From NCBI RefSeq assembly GCF_011397635.1, contig NC_064766.1:42390100-42454099 (forward strand): 64,000 nt of DNA, read 5' to 3'. The notes beneath the pieces are model-generated. The model was not told where the DNA came from, ran no database searches, and saw only the letters and a program-made list of their open reading frames with translations. The translations under genes were made by a program, and so were the position numbers. Source of the stretch: Epinephelus fuscoguttatus. Its lineage: Eukaryota > Chordata > Actinopteri > Perciformes > Serranidae. Shown here in pieces: positions 43,201 to 54,700 of this stretch (positions within the stretch are counted from its first letter, which is position 1; each line of letters opens with the position of its first letter).

Positions 43201-46200
43201 GATGAGGGACACTCTGAGTAAGTTAACCCTGAGATGAGGGACACTCTGAGCGTGTTAACCCTGAGATGAGGGAAACTCTGAGCGTGTTAACCCTGAGATG
43301 AGGGACACTCTGAGTAAGTTAACCCTGAGATGAGGGACACTCTGAGTAAGTTAACCCTGAGATGAGGGAAACTCTGAGCGTGTTAACCCTGAGATGAGGG
43401 ACACTCTGAGTAAGTTAACCCTGAGATGAGGGACACTCTGAGCGTGTTAACCCTGAGATGAGGGACACTCTGAGCGTGTTAACCCTGAGATGAGGGAAAC
43501 TCTGAGTAAGTTAACCCTGAGATGAGGGAAACTCTGAGTATGTTAACCCTGAGATGAGGGACACTCTGAGTGTGTTAACCCTGAGATGAGGGAAACTCTG
43601 AGTAAGTTAACCCTGAGATGAGGGACACTCTGAGTGTGTTAACCCTGAGATGAGGGACACTCTGAGTAAGTTAACCCTGAGATGAGGGAAACTCTGAGCG
43701 TGTTAACCCTGAGATGAGGGACACTCTGAGTAAGTTAACCCTGAGATGAGGGACACTCTGAGTAAGTTAACCCTGAGATGAGGGACACTCTGAGTAAGTT
43801 AACCCTGAGATGAGGGACACTCTGAGTAAGTTAACCCTGAGATGAGGGACACTCTGAGTGTTAACCCTGAGATGAGGGAAACTCTGAGTGTGTTAACCCT
43901 GAGATGAGGGAAACTCTGAGTAAGTTAACCCTGAGATGAGGGAAACTCTGAGCGTGTTAACCCTGAGATGAGGGAAACTCTGAGTAAGTTAACCCTGAGA
44001 TGAGGGAAACTCTGAGTGTGTTAACCCTGAGATGAGGGAAACTCTGAGTAAGTTAACCCTGAGATGAGGGAAACTCTGAGTAAGTTAACCCTGAGATGAG
44101 GGAAACTCTGAGTATGTTAACCCTGAGATGAGGGACACTCTGAGCGTGTTAACCCTGAGATGAGGGACACTCTGAGTGTGTTAACCCTGAGATGAGGGAC
44201 ACTCTGAGCGTGTTAACCCTGAGATGAGGGAAACTCTGAGTAAGTTAACCCTGAGATGAGGGAAACTCTGAGCGTGTTAACCCTGAGATGAGGGACACTC
44301 TGAGTGTGTTAACCCTGAGATGAGGGACACTCTGAGCGTGTTAACCCTGAGATGAGGGACACTCTGAATATGTTAACCCTGAGATGAGGGAAACTCTGAG
44401 TAAGTTAACCCTGAGATGAGGGAAACTCTGAGCGTGTTAACCCTGAGATGAGGGACACTCTGAGTATGTTAACCCTGAGATGAGGGACACTCTGAGCGTG
44501 TTAACCCTGAGATGAGGGACACTCTGAGCGAGTTAACCCTGAGATGAGGGACACTCTGAGTGTTAACCCTGAGATGAGGGAAACTCTGAGATTGTTAACC
44601 CTGAGATGAGGGAAACTCTGAGCGTGTTAACCCTGAGATGAGGGAAACTCTGAGTATGTTAACCCTGAGATGAGGGACACTCTGAGCGTGTTAACCCTGA
44701 GATGAGGGACACTCTGAGTGTGTTAACCCTGAGATGAGGGACACTCTGAGCATGTTAACCCTGAGATGAGGGACACTCTGAGCGTGTTAACCCTGAGATG
44801 AGGGACACTCTGAATGTGTTAACCCTGAGATGAGGGACACTCTGAATGTGTTAACCCTGAGATGAGGGACACTCTGAGTGTGTTAACCCTGAGATGAGGG
44901 ACACTCTGAGTAAGTTAACCCTGAGATGAGGGACACTCTGAGCGTGTTAACCCTGAGATGAGGGAAACTCTGAGCGTGTTAACCCTGAGATGAGGGACAC
45001 TCTGAGCGTGTTAACCCTGAGATGAGGGAAACTCTGAGTAAGTTAACCCTGAGATGAGGGAAACTCTGAGGGTGTTAACCCTGAGATGAGGGAAACTCTG
45101 AGTAAGTTAACCCTGAGATGAGGGACACTCTGAGCGTGTTAACCCTGAGATGAGGGACACTCTGAGCGTGTTAACCCTGAGATGAGGGAAACTCTGAGTA
45201 AGTTAACCCTGAGATGAGGGACACTCTGAGTGTGTTAACCCTGAGATGAGGGACACTCTGAGCGTGTTAACCCTGAGATGAGGGAAACTCTGAGCGTGTT
45301 AACCCTGAGATGAGGGAAACTCTGAGCGTGTTAACCCTGAGATGAGGGACACTCTGAGTAAGTTAACCCTGAGATGAGGGAAACTCTGAGCGTGTTAACC
45401 CTGAGATGAGGGACACTCTGAGTGTGTTAACCCTGAGATGAGGGAAACTCTGAGTATGTTAACCCTGAGATGAGGGAAACTCTGAGCGTGTTAACCCTGA
45501 GATGAGGGACACTCTGAGTAAGTTAACCCTGAGATGAGGGAAACTCTGAGCGTGTTAACCCTGAGATGAGGGACACTCTGAGTAAGTTAACCCTGAGATG
45601 AGGGACACTCTGAGCGTGTTAACCCTGAGATGAGGGAAACTCTGAGCGTGTTAACCCTGAGATGAGGGAAACTCTGAGCGTGTTAACCCTGAGATGAGGG
45701 AAACTCTGAGTAAGTTAACCCTGAGATGAGGGACACTCTGAGCGTGTTAACCCTGAGATGAGGGAAACTCTGAGCGTGTTAACCCTGAGATGAGGGACAC
45801 TCTGAGCGTGTTAACCCTGAGATGAGGGACACTCTGAGAGTGTTAACCCTGAGATGAGGGACACTCTGAGTGTGTTAACCCTGAGATGAGGGACACTCTG
45901 AGTAAGTTAACCCTGAGATGAGGGACACTCTGAGTGTGTTAACCCTGAGATGAGGGACACTCTGAGTAAGTTAACCCTGAGATGAGGGACACTCTGAGCG
46001 TGTTAACCCTGAGATGAGGGAAACTCTGAGCGTGTTAACCCTGAGATGAGGGACACTCTGAGTAAGTTAACCCTGAGATGAGGGACACTCTGAGTAAGTT
46101 AACCCTGAGATGAAACTCTGAGTGTGTTAACCCTGAGATGAGGGACACTCTGAGTAAGTTAACCCTGAGATGAGGGACACTCTGAGCGTGTTAACCCTGA

Positions 46201-47757
46201 GATGAGGGACACTCTGAGCGTGTTAACCCTGAGATGAGGGAAACTCTGAGTGTGTTAACCCTGAGATGAGGGAAACTCTGAGCGTGTTAACCCTGAGATG
46301 AGGGACACTCTGAGCGTGTTAACCCTGAGATGAGGGACACTCTGAGTGTGTTAACCCTGAGATGAGGGACACTCTGAGTAAGTTAACCCTGAGATGAGGG
46401 AAACTCTGAGCGTGTTAACCCTGAGATGAGGGACACTCTGAGTAAGTTAACCCTGAGATGAGGGACACTCTGAGCGTGTTAACCCTGAGATGAGGGACAC
46501 TCTGAGTATGTTAACCCTGAGATGAGGGACACTCTGAGTAAGTTAACCCTGAGATGAGGGACACTCTGAGCGTGTTAACCCTGAGATGAGGGACACTCTG
46601 AGTAAGTTAACCCTGAGATGAGGGAAACTCTGAGCGTGTTAACCCTGAGATGAGGGAAACTCTGAGTAAGTTAACCCTGAGATGAGGGAAACTCTGAGCG
46701 TGTTAACCCTGAGATGAGGGAAACTCTGAGTATGTTAACCCTGAGATGAGGGAAACTCTGAGCGTGTTAACCCTGAGATGAGGGACACTCTGAGTATGTT
46801 AACCCTGAGATGAGGGAAACTCTGAGCGTGTTAACCCTGAGATGAGGGACACTCTGAGTAAGTTAACCCTGAGATGAGGGAAACTCTGAGCGTGTTAACC
46901 CTGAGATGAGGGAAACTCTGAGTAAGTTAACCCTGAGATGAGGGAAACTCTGAGTAAGTTAACCCTGAGATGAGGGAAACTCTGAGTATGTTAACCCTGA
47001 GATGAGGGACACTCTGAGCGTGTTAACCCTGAGATGAGGGACACTCTGAATGTGTTAACCCTGAGATGAGGGACACTCTGAATGTGTTAACCCTGAGATG
47101 AGGGAAACTCTGAGCGTGTTAACCCTGAGATGAGGGACCCTCTGAGTGTGTTAACCCTGAGATGAGGGACACTCTGAGTATGTTAACCCTGAGATGAGGG
47201 ACACTCTGAGCGTGTTAACCCTGAGATGAGGGAAACTCTGAGCGTGTTAACCCTGAGATGAGGGACACTCTGAGCGTGTTAACCCTGAGATGAGGGAAAC
47301 TCTGAGTAAGTTAACCCTGAGATGAGGGAAACTCTGAGTGTGTTAACCCTGAGATGAGGGAAACTCTGAGTAAGTTAACCCTGAGATGAGGGAAACTCTG
47401 AGTGTGTTAACCCTGAGATGAGGGACACTCTGAGTGTGTTAACCCTGAGATGAGGGAAACTCTGAGTGTGTTAACCCTGAGATGAGGGAAACTGAGTGTG
47501 TTAACCCTGAGATGAGGGAAACTCTGAGTGTGTTAACCCTGAGATGAGGGAAACTCTGAGTGTGTTAACCCTGAGATGAGGGAAACTCTGAGTGTGTTAA
47601 CCCTGAGATGAGGGAAACTCTGAGGATGTTAACCCTGAGATGAGGGAAACTCTGAGTGTGTTAACCCTGAGATGAGGGAAACTCTGAGTGTGTTAACCCT
47701 GAGATGAGGGAAACTGAGTGTGTTAACCCTGAGGTGAGGGAAACTCTGGGTTTTCAG
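37228..47757. repeat. 10.5-kb satellite, 32-bp monomer, about 330 copies
   Basis: Monomer starts GTTAACCCTGAGATGAGGG and continues with A(C/A)ACTCTGAG plus a four-base variable end (TGT, CGT, TAA, TAT followed by G). Two positions vary again and again: GGGAC/GGGAA, and GAGTGTG/GAGCGTG/GAGTAAG/GAGTATG. Copies are otherwise almost identical, with a cluster of deletions near 37665-37790, a few shortened units (for example 42380, 43855, 44560, 46115) and a sparser right edge (47490, 47710). Confidence 0.98.
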
Positions 47758-47911
47758 CTCCAGACAGAGAGGTAAGTCAAACTCCGAGTCAATCACCATG
47801 GCAACTGACTCTGTGAACCTAACCTGCTCGCTGGCAGGTTTTCTATAAGACACCCTGAGTTCACCCTGTCTCCTCCCTACTGCTGAGCTTGAAGCAAGCT
47901 GGCAGACACAC

Positions 47912-48160
47912 ATGGGTTGTTCGTATGTAGGAAGAATTAATTCACAATGCTTTACGCTGGGAGAGGATCTTCAGACCCGTTTAGATGTGCTGTCTTTCCC
48001 CAATGAATATGTGTTTGAACCGTACCGTTTTTCATTAGACTCAATCATTTACCGGCCAAACATGTCAAATCTGACACACCACAGACGTGCACTCTCATCA
48101 GAGCAAATGTGCATCGCACTACGGTTTTTTGCAACATATGGGATGGGTCTTTGGACATGA
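47912..48160 (+). pseudogene. Harbinger transposase-derived (HARBI1-like) N-terminal remnant
   Basis: Translation contains PNEYVFEPYRFSLDSIIY and ALSSEQMCIALRFFATYGMG. The F-x-x-x-YRFS and ALS-x-x-Q-x-C-x-ALRFFA motifs are typical of HARBI1 nuclease proteins. It stops after 82 residues; the DDE catalytic domain is absent. Confidence 0.7.
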
Positions 48161-48202
48161 CACGAAAATAAAACTCATTCATTCATTCATACACATATAT
48201 AT

Positions 48203-48356
48203 ACAGATCACACGCCTCCATTAGGTGGAGTTGTGCTGCTACCCACTCTCCCCTTTAAGTGATGTGAGGACTCTAAAAATTCCCCTGAGCCTCCCTCAGC
48301 ATATGGGTGAGTCGATAATGGCTGAATTTTCATTTTTGGGTGCACTATCCCTTTAA
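48203..48356 (-). mobile_element. MITE end (AAAGGGATAGTGCACCC type)
   Basis: On the minus strand it begins TTAAAGGGATAGTGCACCC, followed by AAAAATGAAAATTCAGCC. This terminus is one I know as abundant in fish and amphibian DNA. The TTAA at its edge suggests a TTAA-targeting superfamily. The other end is near 48200 but not clearly inverted, so the copy is probably partial. Confidence 0.5.
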
Positions 48357-48527
48357 GTCCACACAAGTCTGCTCCGATGCATCCACAGTAAAAGGGGCGT
48401 GGCAAGAACACAACACTCTCTGCGGACCTCCAGAGAGTCTGCTGGGGGTGCAGACTTCACTAGTTTAATTGCCCACAATTCATTGCAATACGGATGTGAC
48501 AATTTAATTTTTCTAAATTGCTTACAG

Positions 48528-48530
<3 letters not shown>

Positions 48531-48566
<36 letters not shown>
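48531..48566. repeat. (CA)18 microsatellite
   Basis: Uninterrupted CA dinucleotides. Confidence 0.95.
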
Positions 48567-48568
<2 letters not shown>

Positions 48569-49108
48569 ACCCCATAAACTTATTATAAATTGTAATATTA
48601 AAACGTTGCTTGAATAACGCAGGCCAGATATAAACTGAACTGCATCATGATATAGATATATGCAGCAGTACAGGCTATAGACTATAATCAATATGCATTT
48701 TAATATTGGAGCCTAACCTATAGAAGCTGTGCAGTCTGATCATGTCGGCGAGTGCTGCAGTAAAGTCTCTCAGATGTTCCCACGGAAACGCGTGAAACAC
48801 ACTCCAAGACTGTCTGTTGGCTCCTTTTCTAACGCTGCAGACTCACGCTCTCGCACACTTTACGTGATGACGGTGAAGACGTCACATTACGTACACCTGA
48901 AGTCCGCGAGGGCTCAGTGTGCAAATCCAGAGGGTGGGGATTTGGATTCAGCCAAACACTTACTGAGACACTGAACATTGTGCAACATGTCGTCAGTCAG
49001 TTCAGAAGCATTGGTATCAGGACGTGTGTGAATCAACACACGTGATGACAGTGAGAGTCTGAGTGAGTGAACGTGGACAAACTGAAACAACACATTTTTC
49101 TGAAGAGA
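48567..49108. other. Intergenic, nothing recognised
   Basis: No supported exon. It ends at the target site of the LINE insertion. Confidence 0.5.
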
Positions 49109-49119
49109 TCTCAAACTGT
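49109..49119. repeat. Target-site duplication, left copy (TCTCAAACTGT)
   Basis: Identical 11-mer at 51515-51525, immediately outside the two ends of the LINE. Confidence 0.9.
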
Positions 49120-51514
49120 CGTCGTCCTCCGCTTATCCGGGTCCGGGTCGCGGGGGCAGCAGCCTCAGCAAAGAAGCCCAGACAGTCCTCTCCCCAGCCA
49201 CTTCCATCAGCTCTTCCGCGGGAACCCCGAGGCGTTCCCAGGCCAGCCGGGTGATGTAATCCCTCCAGCGTGTCCTGGGGCGGCCCTGAGGTCTCCTCCC
49301 GGTTGGACATGTCCGAAACACCTCCCAAGGGAGGCGTCCGGGAGGCATCCTTACCAGATGCCCGAACCACCTCAACTGGCTCCTCTCGATGTGGAGGAGC
49401 AGCGGCTCTACTCCGAGTCCCTCCCGGATGTCCGAGCTCCTCACCCTATCTCTAAGGCTGAGCCCAGCCACCCTGCGGAGGAAACTCATTTTGGCCGCTT
49501 GTACTCACGATCTCATTCTTTCGGTCACTACCCAGAGCTCGTGACCATAGGTGAGGGTTGGAACGTAGATCGACCGGTAAATCAAGAGCCTAGCTTTCTG
49601 GCTAAGCTCCCTCTTCACCACAACAGACCGGTTAAGCGCCCGCATCACTGCTGACACTGCCCCAATCCGCCTGTCGATCTCCCGCTCCATCCTACCCTCA
49701 CTCGTGAACAAGATCCCGAGATACTTAAACTCCTCCACCTGAGGAAGGACCTCCCCCCGACCTGGAGTGGGCAATCCACCCTTTTCCGGCTGAGGACCAT
49801 GGCCTCAGACTTGGAGGTGCTGATTCTCATCCCAGCCGCTTCACACTTGGCTGCGACAAAGGGCAGCCCTGGTGGAGTCCAACCCTCACCGGGAACAGGT
49901 CCGACTTACTGCCAGCCACGCGAACCAGACTCATGCTCCTTCGGTACAGGGACTGGATGGCCCCTAGCAAGGGGCCACCAACCCATACTCCCGGAGCACC
50001 CCCCACAGGATGCCCCTGGGGACACGGTCGTGAGCCTTCTCCAAATCCACAAAACACATGTGGACTGGTTGGGCGAACTCCCATGCCCCCTCCAGCACCC
50101 TGGCGAGGGTTTAGACCTGGTCCACGGTTCCGCGTCCGGGACGAAAACCACATTGCTCCTCCTCAATCTGAGGTTCAACTATCGACCGGACCCTCATCTC
50201 CAGCACCCTGGAGTAGACCTTACTGGGGAGGCTGAGGAGTGTGATCCCCCTGTAGTTGGAACACACCCTTTGATCCCCTTTCTTGAAAATGGGGACCACC
50301 ACCCCGGTCTGCCACTCCAGAGGCACTGCCCCCGATGTCCACGCAATGCTGCAGAGGCGTGTCAGCCAGGACTGCCCTACAACATCCAGAGCCTTGAGAT
50401 ATCCAGGACAAATCTCATCCACCCCTGAGGCTCCGCCGCCTTGGAGTTGTTTCACTACCTCAGCAACTTCTGCCCCAGAAATTGGACGACCCGCCCCCGA
50501 GACCCCCGGCTCTGTTTCCTCACTGGAATACGTGTTGGTGGGATTGAGGAGCTCCTCAAAGTATTCCTTCCACCGCCCGACAATGTCCCCAGTTGACGTC
50601 AGCAGCTCCCCGCCCCCACTGTAAACAGTGTGAGCAAGTTGCTGCCTTCCCCCCCGAGGCGCCGGACGGTTTGCCAGAACCTCTTTGGAGCCGATCGATA
50701 GTCTTCCTCCATGGCCTCACCGAACTCCTCCCACGCCCAAGTTTTTGCCTCCACGACTGCCGCCGCTGCGCTCCTCTTGGCCCGCCAGTACCCGTCAGCT
50801 GCTTCCGGAGACCCACAGACCAACCATGCCCTGTAGGCCTCCTTCTTCAGCCTGACGGCCCCAGCGGTCTTGCGGCCACAGCTCGCAACCGCCGCCTCGA
50901 CAGTGGCAGAGCGGAACAAGGCCCATTCGGACTCAATGTCGCCCTCTGCCCTCGGGACGTGGTCGAAGCTCTCCCGGAGGTGGGAGTTGAAATCATCTGG
51001 ACAGGTTCTTCCGCCAGGCGTTCCCAGCAGACCCTCACTATTCGTTTGGGCCTGCCAGGTCTGCGCGGCGTCCTCCCCCACCATCTGATCCAACTCACCA
51101 CCAGGTGGTGATCAGTTGACAGCTCTGCTCCTCTCTTCACCCGAGTGTCCAGAACATATGGCTGCAGGTCAAATGATACGACTACAAAGTTGATCATTGA
51201 CCTGCAACCTAGGCTGTCCTGGTGCCACGTGCACCGATGGACATCCTTGTTTGAACATGGTGTTAGTTATGGCCAAACTGCGACCCGCACAGAAGTCCAA
51301 TAACTGAACACCACTCTGGTTCAGATCGGGCAGGCCGTTCCTCCCAGTCACGCCCCTCCAGGTCCCGCTGTCATTGCCCACGTGAGTGTTGAAGTCCCCC
51401 AGCAGAACAATGGAGTCCCCGGTCGGGGCACTGTCCAGCACTCGTCCCAGGGACTCCAAAAAGGGTGGGTACTCTGAACTGTTGTTCGGTGCATAAGCAC
51501 AGACAACAGTCAGG
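49120..51514 (-). mobile_element. 5'-truncated non-LTR retrotransposon (RTE/Rex-like), RT catalytic box deleted
   Basis: Minus-strand ORF2 remnants in the correct order: endonuclease C-terminal part ([29 protein letters not shown], then STDHHLVVSWIRW); linker (ESEWALFRSATVEAAVASC, EAYRAW, KTWAWEEFGEAM, KRFWQTVRRL); RT (GASGVDEICPGYLK, WQTGVVVPIFKKGD, NYRGITLLSLPSKVYSRV, EEQCGFRPGRGT, GLHQGCPLS); C-terminus (FKYLGILFTSEGRME, YGHELWVVTERMRS, LRWFGHLVRMPPGRLP, GRPRTRWRDYI). The element begins inside the endonuclease and ends with GGATAAGCGGAGGACGACGAC. Several frameshifts are present, and the segment with the FADD catalytic motif is deleted. It cannot be active. The clade assignment is by recognition and not certain. 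Confidence 0.9.
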
Positions 51515-51525
51515 TCTCAAACTGT
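51515..51525. repeat. Target-site duplication, right copy (TCTCAAACTGT)
   Basis: Perfect copy of 49109-49119 at the 5' (truncated) end of the LINE. Confidence 0.9.
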
Positions 51526-51744
51526 TCATGTTTTATAAAAGGATGAACGTCTGCAGAATGTGGTTGTAGTTCTACTATTGAGCTGATGGTTCTTACAGGT
51601 TACTGTGTGATGGTGTTATTGGTCCGACCCACCTGACACCAAACTGACCTGTTTGTGGCTCGTGAAGAAAATAAGTTGGACCTCTGATGTAAGCAAAACT
51701 GTCACAGACACTCAGCTACATCATAAGAATCAAAAAGATTCCCA

Positions 51745-54700
51745 GTCAGATGTGTGTGTGTCATCACCTGTGATCATAGACGTGTGTGTGTGTCATCACC
51801 TGTGATCATAGACGTGTGTGTGTGTCATCACCTGTGATCATAGACGTGTGTGTGTGTGTCATCACCTGTGATCACAGATGTGTGTGTGTGTGTGTCATCA
51901 CCTGTGATCATAGATGTGTCATCACCTGTGATCATAGATGTGTGTGTGTCATCACCTGTGATCATAGATGTGTGTGTGTGTGTGTGTGTGTCATCACCTG
52001 TGATCATAGACGTGTGTCATCACCTGTGATCATAGATGTGTGTGTGTGTCATCACCTGTGATCACAGATGTGTGTGTGTCATCACCTGTGATCACAGATG
52101 TGTGTGTGTCATCATCTGTGATCATAGATGTGTTTGTGTGTGTGTGTCATCATCTGTGATCATAGATGTGTGTGTGTGTGTGTCATCATCTGTGATCATA
52201 GATGTGTGTGTGTCATCATCTGTGATCATAGATGTGTGTCATCACCTGTGATCACAGATGTGTGTGTGTGTGTCATCACCTGTGATCATAGATGTGTGTG
52301 TGTGTGTGTCATCATCTGTGATCATAGATGTGTGTGTGTGTCATCATCTGTGATCATAGATGTGTGTCATCACCTGTGATCACAGATGTGTGTCATCACC
52401 TGTGATCATAGATGTGTGTGTCATCACCTGTGATCATAGATGTGTGTCATCACCTGTGATCATAGATGTGTGTGTGTGTCATCATCTGTGATCATAGATG
52501 TGTGTCATCACCTGTGATCATAGATGTGTGTGTGTGTCATCATCTGTGATCATAGATGTGTGTGTGTGTCATCATCTGTGATCATAGATGTGTGTGTGTG
52601 TCATCATCTGTGATCATAGATGTGTGTCATCACCTGTGATCATAGATGTGTGTGTGTGTCATCACCTGTGATCATAGATGTGTGTCATCACCTGTGATCA
52701 CAGATGTGTGTCATCACCTGTGATCATAGATGTGTGTGTGTGTCATCACCTGTGATCATAGATGTGTGTCATCACCTGTGATCATAGATGTGTGTGTGTG
52801 TCATCACCTGTGATCATAGATGTGTGTCATCACCTGTGATCATAGATGTGTGTCATCACCTGTGATCACAGATGTGTGTCATCACCTGTGATCATAGATG
52901 TGTGTGTCATCACCTGTGATCATAGATGTGTGTCATCACCTGTGATCATAGATGTGTGTGTGTGTGTCATCATCTGTGATCATAGATGTGTGTCATCACC
53001 TGTGATCATAGATGTGTGTGTGTGTGTCATCATCTGTGATCATAGATGTGTGTGTGTGTCATCATCTGTGATCATAGATGTGTGTGTGTGTCATCATCTG
53101 TGATCATAGATGTGTGTGTGTGTCATCATCTGTGATCATAGATGTGTGTCATCACCTGTGATCATAGATGTGTGTGTGTGTCATCACCTGTGATCATAGA
53201 TGTGTGTGTGTCATCACCTGTGATCATAGATGTGTGTCATCACCTGTGATCACAGATGTGTGTCATCACCTGTGATCATAGATGTGTGTGTGTGTGTGTG
53301 TGTCATCATCTGTGATCATAGATGTGTGTGTGTGTGTGTCATCACCTGTGATCATAGATGTGTGTCATCACCTGTGATCACAGATGTGTGTCATCACCTG
53401 TGATCATAGATGTGTGTGTGTGTGTCATCACCTGTGATCATAGATGTGTGTGTGTCATCACCTGTGATCATAGATGTGTGTGTGTGTCATCACCTGTGAT
53501 CACAGATGTGTGTGTGTGTGCGTGTGTCATCACCTGTGATCATAGATGTGTTTCATCACCTGTGATCATAGATGTGTGTGTGTCATCACCTGTGATCATA
53601 GATGTGTGTGTGTGTCATCACCTGTGATCACAGATGTGTGTGTGTGTGTGTGTGTGTGTGTGTCATCACCTGTGATCATAGATGTGTGTCATCACCTGTG
53701 ATCATAGATGTGTGTCATCACCTGTGATCACAGATGTGTGTCATCACCTGTGATCATAGATGTGTGTGTGTCATCACCTGTGATCATAGATGTGTGTGTG
53801 TCATCACCTGTGATCATAGATGTGTGTGTGTCATCACCTGTGATCACAGATGTGTTTCATCACCTGTGATCATAGATGTGTGTGTGTGTGTCATCACCTG
53901 TGATCATAGATGTGTGTCATCACCTGTGATCATAGATGTGTTTCATCACCTGTGATCATAGATGTGTTTCATCACCTGTGATCATAGATGTGTGTGTGTG
54001 TGTCATCACCTGTGATCATAGATGTGTGTGTGTCATCACCTGTGATCATAGATGTGTGTCATCACCTGTGATCATAGATGTGTGTCATCACCTGTGATCA
54101 TAGATGTGTGTGTGTCATCACCTGTGATCATAGATTGTGTGTGTCATCACCTGTGATCATAGATGTGTGTGTGTCATCACCTGTGATCATAGATGTGTGT
54201 CATCACCTGTGATCATAGATGTGTGTGTGTGTCATCACCTGTGATCATAGATGTGTGTCATCACCTGTGATCATAGATGTGTGTGTGTGTGTCATCATCT
54301 GTGATCATAGATGTGTGTCATCACCTGTGATCATAGATGTGTGTCATCACCTGTGATCATAGATGTGTGTGTGTGTCATCATCTGTGATCATAGATGTGT
54401 GTCATCACCTGTGATCATAGATGTGTGTGTGTGTGTCATCATCTGTGATCATAGATGTGTGTGTGTGTCATCACCTGTGATCATAGATGTGTGTCATCAC
54501 CTGTGATCATAGATGTGTGTCATCACCTGTGATCATAGATGTGTGTGTGTGTCATCACCTGTGATCATAGATGTGTGTCATCACCTGTGATCATAGATGT
54601 GTGTGTGTGTCATCACCTGTGATCATAGATGTGTGTGGGTGTAAACACCTTTGATCATATTAGTTTGTCATCACCTGTGATCATAGATGTGTGTGTGTGT

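Larger units (their letters stand above)
37195..48170 (+). mobile_element. Harbinger (PIF) transposon with internal satellite expansion
   Basis: The right-hand part (47735-47900) carries sequence typical of a fish Harbinger: AACTCTGGGTTTTCAGCTCC, ACCATGGCAACTGACTCTG, CCTAACCTGCTCGCTGGCAG, and then a HARBI1-like coding remnant (47912-48160). The left flank of the array (37214-37240, GTTAACAGAGAGTGAAAAC) resembles the same element's subterminal region. The array is therefore an internal expansion of one 32-bp segment of this element. Terminal inverted repeats are not clearly visible, so the outer limits are approximate. Confidence 0.65.

Noticed and set aside
37228-47757. Telomeric or interstitial telomere repeat, because units contain TTAACCCT
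   Set aside because: Only one TAACCC per 32 bases and no TTAGGG tandem run; the flanks point to Harbinger instead.
49067-51111. Plus-strand open frames of up to 209 residues
   Set aside because: Antisense shadows of the minus-strand LINE ORF2, GC-rich and without motifs.
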